Positions 18,788 through 28,394 of a stretch of DNA of 64,000 nt are shown in pieces. The stretch covers positions 868,001-932,000 of the forward strand of contig JANFNE010000007.1 in assembly GCA_024867545.1 (NCBI GenBank), written 5' to 3'. A program made the translations under genes and the position numbers. Position 1 is the stretch's first letter, and each line of letters begins with the position of its first letter. Under the pieces are notes generated by a model, which had not been told where the DNA came from, did no database searches, and worked only from the letters and a program-made list of their open reading frames with translations. The DNA comes from Phytopythium helicoides (Eukaryota; Oomycota; Peronosporomycetes; Pythiales; Pythiaceae).

Positions 18788-21125
18788 TCACGCCATATCC
18801 TCGCCTTCGTCGGGCATGGTAGAAGTAGAATAGGTATCTACAACCATGTCATCCAAATCATCGAAAAAGTCGGTGACTGCCTCGACCGCAAAGGATATTG
18901 TGGGGGGGGGGGGGGGGGGGGGTGTGCAGGTGGGCATCATCTTTGCTAATTTCTTCGCATTGCTCAAAATCCACAAACGCTTGATTGCGATTAAGGAAGA
19001 TACACATGTCGACGTTTTTAGGCGAAAGTGATGTGCGTTGAGCTGACACCATTTGCCCGCTGACGCTGAAATCCCTCTCGATCTGTGCTGAAGATGCAGG
19101 AAGTGCAAATAGAACGCGAGCCGCTCGTGGGAGAATACGGTACTCACCTAGTTCCTCCATCCGCTTCCAAAATTCCAGTATTGTTTCAGGTTCAACTTGA
19201 TCAGGTGGAATTTGCAGCGGTCGAGTATCGTTCATCCATCTATCCAATTCTAGTGATATTCGGCTAGGCGTTGGATCTACCACCTGTGCCTGTACGGACG
19301 GTCGAGCAAATTCATTCACCAGCTCATCATCAATTGAGTATGGAGTCTCAGGCTCACGCATCGCTACATCTTCTTCATCCCGGCCTGCAACCAATGACAT
19401 CACCTCACGTAGCTTCGACGATATTAGCTCGCTCACCCGGGCAACACGTCGACGAGCGACTTCCATTGTCATGCTTTTGTCTCGGCAACAAAGTCGAATT
19501 ACTCGATGAAGCGATTGCTCGGGCCATTTAAAAGTGGGGTGTAAGCGTTGCTGCATCTCAAAGAGGAATGTCGCAGACATCATGGCTTGATCGTCCGTGT
19601 ACCTATTGAAAAAACGATTGTCGAATGCATCTCGAAGCCTACGTCGGGTGTTTGTAATCAATGGGGTGAGTGTGTCGACTTCGATAAACATTGGTTTCTC
19701 CTTTGTAGAAAGGTAATGGACGAGTGATTCACCGAGGTGCAGCGTACGAAGTCGAATTTTGTAGAGGCTTAGCAGCACGGATACTTGGTTTGCTGCCTCT
19801 TTCTGACATTGACGAAGCAGGAGCGAGATTGGTGAAAGTAGCGATAATAGCTGGATTAGGGTGGTTTTGTCGCTTGCCAAAGGAAATGAAGGCGGGGCCA
19901 CTCGCTCTCGGAGTGCTTGCTGACGTCGCGCTTCATACCAGTCAACCAAAGCCTGCCATTTATCAAGAACGCGTCGAATAGAAGTCGACGCACTCAAAAA
20001 CCGAGACGAATCGTACCCAAGAAGACGGATTGTAGGTGTATCGGTACGAGTTCTACACAGTTGAGCGAAAAGGTCCCCCACCTTTTCGACAGATCGGACT
20101 TGGTAGATTGTTTTGCGCAGACGAAGTATCACAGCAGTCATCTCAGGGTTGGATGAACTGCTCATATCGGGCTCTAGTCCGCACGCTGCCTTGGCTGCTG
20201 CATGAGCCAAGTGCGCAACACACCATTCCCAACGGAGCCCCAAGTTCGTTGTCATCATACTCTTGACGTCCGATCCAGCGTCACTAGTCGAGCCAAACAG
20301 CATAGATGACTGGATATTAAAATCTTCGAGCATGTGACGAATCCAAGCAGCGAATGGACCACTTATTCCACGATCTCGCTCGCCAAAGGAAGGGTTGAAT
20401 CGTCGAGTACCCAGCAACACTGATTTGAACTGATAATTGTTGTCAACTAGGTAGATCCGCACACCTAAGTACTTGAATGACGTTGTTTTACAAGTCCAGA
20501 AATCTGCCATGACAGTCAAGCTCGCACATCCACTGAGCTGGTTTTCCCGTATATAACTGATCACCTCGCGTTTTGTCGATGCGTAAAGTTCAATCACAGA
20601 GTGAGTGATGAGTCTAGCGTTGATCGTGGTGCGCATTTCTTCTCGGCAAACTAGAGCCTCTTTCAGCTTAGATTCCTCATACTCTCCAACTCGAAGGGGC
20701 AGGTTGTGATTAATGATCCGGGTTGTCTCGATGAGTAGATTTAAACGTCGAGGGTTAGTTTTGTAAAGCGGAGATGCTCGAAGGTGTTCGACGAGGTTAT
20801 TTCGCTTCTGCTGACGTTCAAATTCGGTCGTTGTCTTATTAGAAACGACATTGTGCTCTTCGCGGAGGTGTTTGACAGCTTTGGATGTTCTCCCTCCAGA
20901 AAGAATACAAATGTTTCGACGAGACTGACGGCAGGTGTCGCTCGCCAGACACAGCCATGCAATGTACGTCTTATCGCCATCTTGGTGCTCCAGGCGGACG
21001 CCCCAGTTAAAGATGAACGATGTCTCGCTTTCACTAGGCGGCTTCACTTCGTAGCCTGGCGCAGACTGAAATGCACTAATGGCAGATTTCACAGCTTGAG
21101 GGGCCGTAGGCCCTCTTAGCGGCAT
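18788..21125 (-). CDS. hAT-family transposase, frame broken at a poly-G tract
   Basis: The frame is open from 21395, but the ATG at 21125 (MPLRGPTAPQAVKSA) fits better. Near the N-terminus is a BED-like zinc-finger pattern (WLCLASDTC ... KHLREEH). The RNase-H-fold core shows VMADFWTCK (first Asp), STSDAGSD (second Asp) and the hAT motif WCVAHLAHA. The C-terminus has the dimerisation block LPASSAQIERDFSVSG, which defines hAT enzymes. These cut and paste DNA with 8-base target duplications. At 18902-18922 the plus strand has 21 consecutive G. Read straight through, the protein ends at 18858 with a meaningless tail. One base of slippage instead gives an acidic tail (DFFDDLDDMVVD) ending at 18788. 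The tract may be a true frameshift or a sequencing artefact. Confidence 0.85.
18902..18922. repeat. 21-base poly-G homopolymer inside the transposase gene
   Basis: An uninterrupted run of G on the plus strand, coding polyproline on the minus strand. Its length decides the frame of the transposase C-terminus. Confidence 0.95.
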
Positions 21126-21673
21126 GGTACGGCTTTCCTGCTGCACAAACAAGGAGTAATTAGACCAGTGGAATTGCTGATGTGATAGCTGTCGATGAGA
21201 TCCTACCACCCCAATGAGCTCTGTAGATTGTGCTTGTGCTCCCAGGTCGTAGACGCAGTAGATGTGAGTAGTGACCGCCAGGGAGATTTGCCACACGTCA
21301 GGGCTCAGTCTAGTTGGTCTTCTCGCAGAATGGAGTCTGTAGAGCTTATGCCGAAGCGCACGTGGCGTTCCCATGGCGCCGCTTCTTGTGATCATGAAAG
21401 GCCGCCAAACATTTCGACTGATTTCCAGGGAATTTTTTTAAATTGTGTCCAATCAAAGCGCTAGATGAAGGAGCCCAAAAGCTCCTCTTATTTCCGGCGA
21501 CTGCTCGCACGAGCCGGGAGGGTGCGAGCCCGCCGTCGGGCTCCCGGCTCTCGTACTTAATTGAACGAGCCCAGATATTTTGTTTTGCGGGCTCCTCCAA
21601 AAACAGGCGAGCTCAGAATTCTCTAATTTTGGGTTCCCCATCCCTGGGCTCGTACAAGGCGTGGGGCATCCAT

Positions 21674-22646
21674 CTTACGCCGCCTCTGAGCGTGCCACAT
21701 ATAGCTTACGGGAGCTAATGAATCTGTGGTTTGAGTCATTTCTACGTTCCTGAATAAGTGGTGCATTTTTTGAGAGTGGCGCTCTGCTTTATGAGAGCCG
21801 CGCGTCCATCTCACTGTCGAGTGGTGCGTCGTTGAGAGGCGCGGGCGGCAGCGTGGGCATCCTGAGTGGTGCTAGCGAGTCGACGACAAGCGGCGCAGTG
21901 AGCGTGGGTTCAAGCGCTGTGACGGGGGCCGTGGGAAGTGGAGAGGGAGTGTTTCAAGCGGCCCTGCATCTGGCGGTGAGTCCGATTCGGTGTCAATCTC
22001 GTCGGGTGCGTCCACGACTGCTTCTGGGAGAGTGGTGAGCGTGTCTGGTGATAGCAAATGGAGCTAGTAGAGTGGGTAGTTGTAAGTCGCCATCTGCGGC
22101 GGCGTGTTCCGAAGGGGATAGGAACTGTGACTAGATGCGCCGGCAGTACAGTAGCAGAAGTGGAGCATCCAGTTGGATGTTCATCTTGAGCAACACCACG
22201 ACATCAAGGTGGGCCAGGGTTGTCACGAGTGCTGGCTTTGCGTGCAGCGCTGGAGGCGTCGTGTTTGTGGCAATTGGAAGTCGCTACAGACAATAGATAC
22301 CAGCTCCTGACGAATGAAAGCTCATTCACGGGTGGTATCAGAGACCGACCAACATCGATGTGAAACGGATCTGTGCACCGCACTTCCATTCAGCTCTCGG
22401 AGCATTATCGAAGAAATGGAATCCAAACCAAAGTGCGTCGATAGCATCGCAGTGTGTGGGAATCCAAGCAAACGATTTAATCAATGTTGGACGAGTTTGT
22501 TCGCTGAGAGATCTCGTGCCAGAGAAGCACGACCACACCACGGCTTCAACCGGCTCTGCATCTTGCGGGTGGTGAGTGTGTCTGGCTGCTCTGGCAATCT
22601 GCCGGAGGAAGCGTGGCATTATCTGACTGCAAGAACGTTGAGTCTG
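21674..22646. other. Gene-poor region with a Ser/Gly-rich coding relic
   Basis: Around 21830-22000 the plus strand encodes a low-complexity stretch (GGSVGILSGASESTTSGAVS), followed by stops and frame breaks. It resembles decayed sequence from a Ser/Gly/Thr repeat protein. Similar remains occur near 48450-49000. No intact gene is visible. Confidence 0.3.
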
Positions 22647-23153
22647 TCAGTGTAGTATAGGGACGCCGTCAATCGGGCAATATTCATAACTGGACGCGGG
22701 CTTGCGTCGGGTACCCGGACCACTCTTTAAGCCCGCAGGGCGAAACACGCAAGTTTTATGCCTCCCTCCCCCATGAGCAAGCGTGCCCCTGGCCTCAGTG
22801 CCCGCGCCGAACACGATGCTGCGGCTCACGTTCGCGGGCTTCATGGGTGCGTGGCGGCCGTCGCGCGCGCGATCCTTGCGCCGGAAGTCGGACGCCACCA
22901 CGTGGTGGTGCAGGTACGCGTCGAACGTGGGCGTGGGCTGCACGCTGCCGTCGGGAAGCGTCTGCACCACCTCGGCCGCGAACCGGTAGACGGCGATGGG
23001 TCCCGGCGGGATCGGCAGTCGGTGGAACGCGTTCGTCACCTCCCCAGGCGCCAGCGCCACCGTCGGCGTCAGCGCAGTGTACTGCTTCACCTCTGGCGGC
23101 GACGCAGCAGCCGAGGCGCAAGCTGCGAGCCACGCAAGGACCGTGGCGCGCAT
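22647..23153 (-). pseudogene. SURNod19-like secreted protein, truncated copy
   Basis: From the ATG at 23153 the reverse strand encodes a signal peptide (MRATVLAWLAACASAAAS) and a SURNod19-like start with TFDAYLHHHVVASDF. It continues through PMKPANVSRSIVFGAGTEARGT and then drifts into an unrelated tail to a stop at 22647. The whole product is about 168 residues, far shorter than SURNod19 proteins. It matches the left-edge gene (1-263) and, like it, follows a lineage-A PDR gene on the same strand. The frame is open upstream to 23303, but that part has no signal-like start. It is probably a gene cut at the edge of the duplicated block. A short secreted product is an alternative. Confidence 0.5.
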
Positions 23154-23467
23154 GGAAGCTCTGGTGGACGGCTGGGGCGGCGGAAATCTGGAAGTGAGCT
23201 CCTCGAACGTGAGAGGATTCCAAATGTCAGAATGCTTGCGGATTACGGCTGCCTGCATTGGCGCTATCATCACGTTGAAGTTGACAGCAAACGCAGCAAG
23301 CAAGCAGAAGAGATCAAAGGAGTTTGCATTGCATGTATTGGTAGCTTACAATCATGAAGGGGGTCTGTCGTTCGACTCCCGACCGCTTCCCTCTCCTAGA
23401 AGTTGAGAAAGCATGTAATGGTAGCTTACAAACATGAAGGGGAGTCTGCTGCTCGACTCCCGACTGC

Positions 23468-26400
23468 TTATCTCTTCTGGAAGTTGAGGTAGCGCAGCGA
23501 AAGCAGCGCCAGCACACGGAACACCACGATGAAAATGAACACGTAGCCAAAGTCGGCCCACATGTTGTCGCGCTTCATGTTGAAGACCGTCTCGATGTAC
23601 GACTGCACCGTCATATGACCCATGGTCGCCGGCAGCTCAGTCAGCGGCTGGCAGCCCACCTGCGAGCCCACGTTCAGGAACTGCTGCGTGGTCTCATCCC
23701 ACTCGGGAGCACCACCCGGACAGTTGCCAAACACCAGCGACGTCAGGATCGACATCGAGTATCGCTGCGGTGTGATCGTGTACAGCCACTTGTAACCTTC
23801 GGGAATCGTGTCAGCCGTCGGGTTGAAACCCATGAACGTGAACAGGATCGTGTTGATGAGCACACCCAGAATCGCAGACACCTCGACACTCGGCAACGCG
23901 TAGATGAACAGCTGACCCATGTACGTCTGCATGAGCACCAGCAGCGACACGTTCACCCAGTAGAAAACACCCTCCGCAAAACCCTCGAAGCCCACGAACG
24001 GATAAAAGATGACTGTGAAGAGCAGACCCGAGAAGAACACGTACGGGATCTCCGCGATCGTCGAACCAACAAAGTACCACAGCGCGTTGTACGTCTGCGA
24101 TGCACGCTCACGGTAGTAGGCACCACGCTCACCAGAAGCGATCGGCAACACACCGTTGAACGAGATCACACCGTTGAACAGGGTCGTCATGAACACCATG
24201 CCCACACCACCATTGATCCCCTGGTAGCTCGTGTACGATACTTGAACGTACGTGATGCCGAAGATGAGCGCCAGCAGCAGACCGATCACAACACGCGTCA
24301 GATTGTACGTCGGCGTACGCCAGTACATGAGCATGAAGCGTTGCAGAAGGAACTTGAACTGTGTCACAGAGCTCGCCGCACGCTTCTTCGAGAACACCAT
24401 CGCCGGGAAGTCAGGCGACGGACGAGACACACCCTCCCTCGACATCACCTCGTCAAGAGACCGCTTCTGCTCGCTGTCCTTGAAGTACTGAACAAAGTCG
24501 CGGTTCGCGTTCGCATTGCCCACACCGGCACCAATCACCTCCAACATCCACGTCGCAGGGTTGTAGTGCTCCGGAAGAGGAGTAACGTCCGGCAGCGACT
24601 CGAAGTAGTCCACCAGCTTGTGGCACTTCGGACCGAGGTCACCAAAGAACACCGTCTCGCCACCACGCTTCAGCAGTAGAAGATGATCGAACAGGAAGAA
24701 CACATCCGACGACGGCTGGTGGATCGTGCAAACAATCGTGCGACCGCTGTTTGCCACCTTGCGCACACCGTCCATGATCATCTTGGCTGAGCGAGCATCC
24801 AAACCACTCGTGGGTTCATCCAGGAACAGAACACTCGGAGCCGCAGCCAGCTCTACACCGATCGTCAGACGCTTCATTTGCTCCACCGAGCTGCCGCGGA
24901 TGATCTGGTCGGCAATGTCATGCATGTCCAGTAGATCCAACACTTCCTGCACCGAGTCGTACTTCTTGCTGTCCGGAATGCTGCTGTCTTGACGCAGGAA
25001 CGCACTGAATGTGAACGCCTCGCGGAACGTCGACGCGTCCGAGTGGATGTCCATCTGCTCACAGTAACCCGTACAACGGCGAATGGCAAGGTCCGTCGCC
25101 TCGTAGCCATTTAGCAGGATCTGACCCTGGATCTTGCCACCCGTCTTGCGACCCGCAATCACGTCCATCAAAGTCGTCTTACCAGCACCCGAGGATCCCA
25201 TCAGAGCCGTCATCGTGCCAGGCATAGCATAACCTGTGATTCCCTTGAGCAGATCGAGCGACTCCTTCGGGTTGCTCGGCTTCGGCACAGAGTACCACAG
25301 ATCCTTGAAAGCGATGGTCACGGGGATGAAGTTCTGCTCGCGAGCAGGCATGTCGACAGTCACAATGTCGCTCGAAGGCTCCATCGAAGCAGCACCGCCG
25401 CTCTTGGGAGTCTTTGCCAGCTTGTATCCATCTTCTTCCTCTTGCTTCTTCTTGATGATCGTGTGCTCGGGACTCTCGTAACGGTGGTACTCAAGGACGA
25501 AGTTGCCCAAAATCATGAACAGCGCGTACGCGAAGATCATGTACAGCATACCAGCCCACAGCCACTCCTTCGCCGACGGAATGTCGTACTGCTCAAGGAA
25601 GTACTCGCCCATCTTGAGACCGTATGTCTTGCAGTAGTCAACACCCTCGTAGACGCACACATCGAACTTGCTCGAACGGTACTCGTTGACAGCCAGCGAA
25701 CGGAGGCACCAAGCAATCGGGTTGATCCAATAAACCCACACAAGCCAGTCTGGCATCACATTCTTTGCCATCACGAAACCGGCAAACAGGATGAAGAACA
25801 CGATCGTGAACGTCGAAAAGGGCTTGGCGAAGTGGAAATCTGGAGACGCAGCAGTCAGCAGGAAGAACCACGACGCGAACACCAAGTTCGTTAAAATCAG
25901 GAGGACCAAGTAGCAGAAGTATGCTCCAGCCTCGGCAACGAGACCGCACATCCAGTACACCATCGAGCCAAAGATCAGACTTTCAGCGATAGCCAACGGG
26001 ATCTGAGCCACTGAGCACGCCACCACATACGCAGACGTCGGGAAGAAACCGGCACCACGCTGCTTGTAGAAAATATCACGCGCATCCATGAAGGTCGGGA
26101 TCTGGGAGACTTGGCCGAGACCAAGGAACATAATTGCTTGGAACATGATACCGACCATGTTTTGGATGTTTGTCGGGTCTAGATTCCAGAACACACTGCC
26201 GTAGATCAGACCCATACCGATGACCATGACACTGCGACCACGAATGAACGGCTTGTTGCGGAAAGTGACCGTCGTCTGACGCTGCATCAAAATTTTGGTG
26301 TTCTCCCAGAACGTGCGACGGAAGGCTGGCATTTGCTCCATATCCTCACCAACGTTCTGGATCAGTGCAGGGTGGTGCGGAGCAGTCAGAGCACCAATCA

Positions 26401-27583
26401 TCTCGCGATGGATGTCCGAGCGACGGAAAAGCTCCGCATACTCGGCAGGCTCACGCGGGAACTGACCGAGGTTCGGTGGCAGCTCTGCCTGATACTGGTA
26501 CTGCTGGTTCGTGCCCAGATCCAGAAGGAAGTCGGCCACATCGCGGTCCGCAGGACACTTGAAGCCCAGACTCTCAAAGTAGTCCAGCGCCTCAGCACGA
26601 GGACCGTGGTACATGACCTCGCCCTCGTTCAAAATCATCACGTCGTCGAACAGGTCGAACACTTCCGGAGCAGGCTGCAGCAGAGCAATCACGATCGTCT
26701 TGCGGAGCGTCTTGGCAATACCACGCTGCGTCTTGATGATGTCGTACGTCGCCGCACTGTCCAGACCAGTACTGATCTCGTCCATGAGCGTCATGTACTT
26801 CATGCCGAACTCCATCTCTCCCGTCGTCACACGCTTGCGCTCGCCACCCGACACACCGCGAATCATGGCGTTACCGACGATCGTGTCCTGGCAGTTGTCG
26901 AGACCGAGTTGCTGAATGATCACGTCAGGGTAGTGATCGAATAGAGCGCGAGCAGTCTCGAGCGCCTCAAGGTTCTCCTGCGGCGAACCCTTGCTCAGCA
27001 GCTGCTCGCCGCGCTTGGACAGACCACCGCCACAAAACTTGTGCGCGTAGTCGAGCGTCTCCTTGACCGTGAGCGTCGCGTAGTGCTTGTCGCGCTGCGT
27101 GACGTACGCCGTGAACTGCGGCAGGCGGTCCATGATCTCGTCCTGCTTCTTGCCGTTGTAGGTGATGTCGCCCTCGATCGTGACGTTCTTCTCGAGCGGG
27201 AAGCGGCCGCTCAGCACCTTCATGAGCGAGGACTTTCCCGAGCCGGGCTGACCCAACAGCAGCGTGATGGTGCCGGGTTTAAACACGCCGCTCGCGCTGT
27301 TCAGCACGACCTTCTCTGCGCGGTGGCCCTTTGGGTTGAGTCCCAGCACGGCCTTCTTGGTCGTCGTCCACAGCGTCGGCAGCTCGGGTTTGTCGCTCTT
27401 CTGCTCTGACACGACCACGTCGGCCTTGATGGAGAGGTTGCTGAAGCGCACCTCCATCTGCGGCATGGCTCGTCCCATGGCTGCCTCGAACTTGGCGGCC
27501 ACGTGCTCGTGCAGCACGTGCGGTCCCTGGGCCATGAGCGCCTTGCCCGAATCGAGCCCGATCTTCTTGTCGTTGCTAGCCAT
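23468..27583 (-). CDS. PDR-2: full-size ABCG/PDR transporter (lineage A)
   Basis: Intact 1371-residue protein, nearly identical to PDR-1 and of the same NBD-TMD-NBD-TMD design and motif positions (Walker A at about 111 and 796, VSGGERK at 244, H-loop Gln303 and His955). The most variable part between the two is the linker after TMD1: KKKQEEEDGYKLAKT here against KKKHEEEEGYTLAKT in PDR-1. It therefore arose with PDR-1 through the 5.2-kb duplication and is probably a plasma-membrane exporter with similar substrates. Its promoter element is conserved at 27725-27740. Head-on to it, after about 810 bases, lies the 3' end of the endoglycosidase gene. Confidence 0.97.
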   Translation of the reverse strand: MASNDKKIGLDSGKALMAQGPHVLHEHVAAKFEAAMGRAMPQMEVRFSNLSIKADVVVSEQKSDKPELPTLWTTTKKAVLGLNPKGHRAEKVVLNSASGVFKPGTITLLLGQPGSGKSSLMKVLSGRFPLEKNVTIEGDITYNGKKQDEIMDRLPQFTAYVTQRDKHYATLTVKETLDYAHKFCGGGLSKRGEQLLSKGSPQENLEALETARALFDHYPDVIIQQLGLDNCQDTIVGNAMIRGVSGGERKRVTTGEMEFGMKYMTLMDEISTGLDSAATYDIIKTQRGIAKTLRKTIVIALLQPAPEVFDLFDDVMILNEGEVMYHGPRAEALDYFESLGFKCPADRDVADFLLDLGTNQQYQYQAELPPNLGQFPREPAEYAELFRRSDIHREMIGALTAPHHPALIQNVGEDMEQMPAFRRTFWENTKILMQRQTTVTFRNKPFIRGRSVMVIGMGLIYGSVFWNLDPTNIQNMVGIMFQAIMFLGLGQVSQIPTFMDARDIFYKQRGAGFFPTSAYVVACSVAQIPLAIAESLIFGSMVYWMCGLVAEAGAYFCYLVLLILTNLVFASWFFLLTAASPDFHFAKPFSTFTIVFFILFAGFVMAKNVMPDWLVWVYWINPIAWCLRSLAVNEYRSSKFDVCVYEGVDYCKTYGLKMGEYFLEQYDIPSAKEWLWAGMLYMIFAYALFMILGNFVLEYHRYESPEHTIIKKKQEEEDGYKLAKTPKSGGAASMEPSSDIVTVDMPAREQNFIPVTIAFKDLWYSVPKPSNPKESLDLLKGITGYAMPGTMTALMGSSGAGKTTLMDVIAGRKTGGKIQGQILLNGYEATDLAIRRCTGYCEQMDIHSDASTFREAFTFSAFLRQDSSIPDSKKYDSVQEVLDLLDMHDIADQIIRGSSVEQMKRLTIGVELAAAPSVLFLDEPTSGLDARSAKMIMDGVRKVANSGRTIVCTIHQPSSDVFFLFDHLLLLKRGGETVFFGDLGPKCHKLVDYFESLPDVTPLPEHYNPATWMLEVIGAGVGNANANRDFVQYFKDSEQKRSLDEVMSREGVSRPSPDFPAMVFSKKRAASSVTQFKFLLQRFMLMYWRTPTYNLTRVVIGLLLALIFGITYVQVSYTSYQGINGGVGMVFMTTLFNGVISFNGVLPIASGERGAYYRERASQTYNALWYFVGSTIAEIPYVFFSGLLFTVIFYPFVGFEGFAEGVFYWVNVSLLVLMQTYMGQLFIYALPSVEVSAILGVLINTILFTFMGFNPTADTIPEGYKWLYTITPQRYSMSILTSLVFGNCPGGAPEWDETTQQFLNVGSQVGCQPLTELPATMGHMTVQSYIETVFNMKRDNMWADFGYVFIFIVVFRVLALLSLRYLNFQKR

Positions 27584-27724
27584 GATGATGAATGCACTGG
27601 TTGTGCTTGTATCTGGTTTGGTGGTCTGGTGGTTTGGAGAATCCGCTGGCTGGCGGAGGAGGTCGGAGATTTGGCTTGCTAGCAGGTCACGTGGAAATGG
27701 AGGAAGCTGTGAGCTCTAGCAAGC

Positions 27725-27740
27725 AAATTCCGGAATGAGC
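27725..27740 (-). promoter_or_regulatory. Oomycete Inr/FPR-type core promoter of PDR-2
   Basis: The reverse strand reads GCTCATTCCGGAATTT, the same 16 bases as before PDR-1, about 140 bases upstream of the ATG. Confidence 0.65.
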
Positions 27741-28394
27741 AGCTTGGCCTGACGGAAAATCCCAGTCGCTGCTGGAGTGCGACGGCAGTCTGGCAGACAA
27801 ACGTCAAACGAGCGAAAGCTGATCCGCGGCAGCACGATGTGCGTAAGCAGGAGGGCTCAGCTTACGCACACTCAGCGCAGAGCCGGGCCGTTGTGCCGGA
27901 GCACGTCTCGTTGACTTCATCACTTGGCCTCAGTATCCAGAGTGTCAACTGTTAACTGTAAAGCGTGCGTGCGTGTCGCGCCGTGTCATTGGTCGCGCGC
28001 AATCTCGACTGGAGCATTACTCCACGCACGGCGTTCACTCAGTCAGCATCCGAGTGTACAGCACAATGACTGCATGATGGTTGGTCTCGACGCTGTGACG
28101 CACTATGTGAGACACACATTTGCACTCGTCGCCGATAAGCGCTCCGACAGTGGCTCCCCCATGACTCATGGCATGGGCCAAGCGATCTGACTCGCGTGTG
28201 CACGAGAGCGACAGCAGAGTAGCCGTAGGTAGTGGGGATGAGAGTATGGGTCGGCAGAGCTTCCTTCGGTCGAAACTCAGAGTTGGAGCTCATGAATGGC
28301 AAATCCTTTTCCGATTGATCATCTCCTCGGCAAAGCCGTACATATACAGAAACCATTCCACTGATATTTCGACCACCATGGCTCCCTCTTTGCC
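27741..28394. other. Intergenic between PDR-2 and the endoglycosidase gene
   Basis: It holds distal PDR-2 upstream sequence to about 28150, then the 3' flank of the minus-strand endoglycosidase. No gene seen. Confidence 0.5.

Larger units (their letters stand above)
16204..21673. mobile_element. hAT-like DNA transposon carrying two convergent ORFs
   Basis: Near 16204 the sequence reads TAGGGCATCCCACGCCTGGG and on through ACGAGCCC. The reverse complement near 21673-21645 shares CCCACGCCT-G-ACGAGCCC, so these look like imperfect terminal inverted repeats. Between them are a coiled-coil ORF (plus) and a hAT transposase (minus), tail to tail. I could not find a matching 8-base target duplication, so the ends are approximate, and it remains possible that the two genes belong to different elements. 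Confidence 0.5.
22891..28150. repeat. Segmental duplication, right copy
   Basis: Direct repeat of 1-5166, containing the truncated SURNod19-like gene, PDR-2 and its promoter. The upstream part has small indels relative to the left copy (about 95 bases longer overall). Confidence 0.85.
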
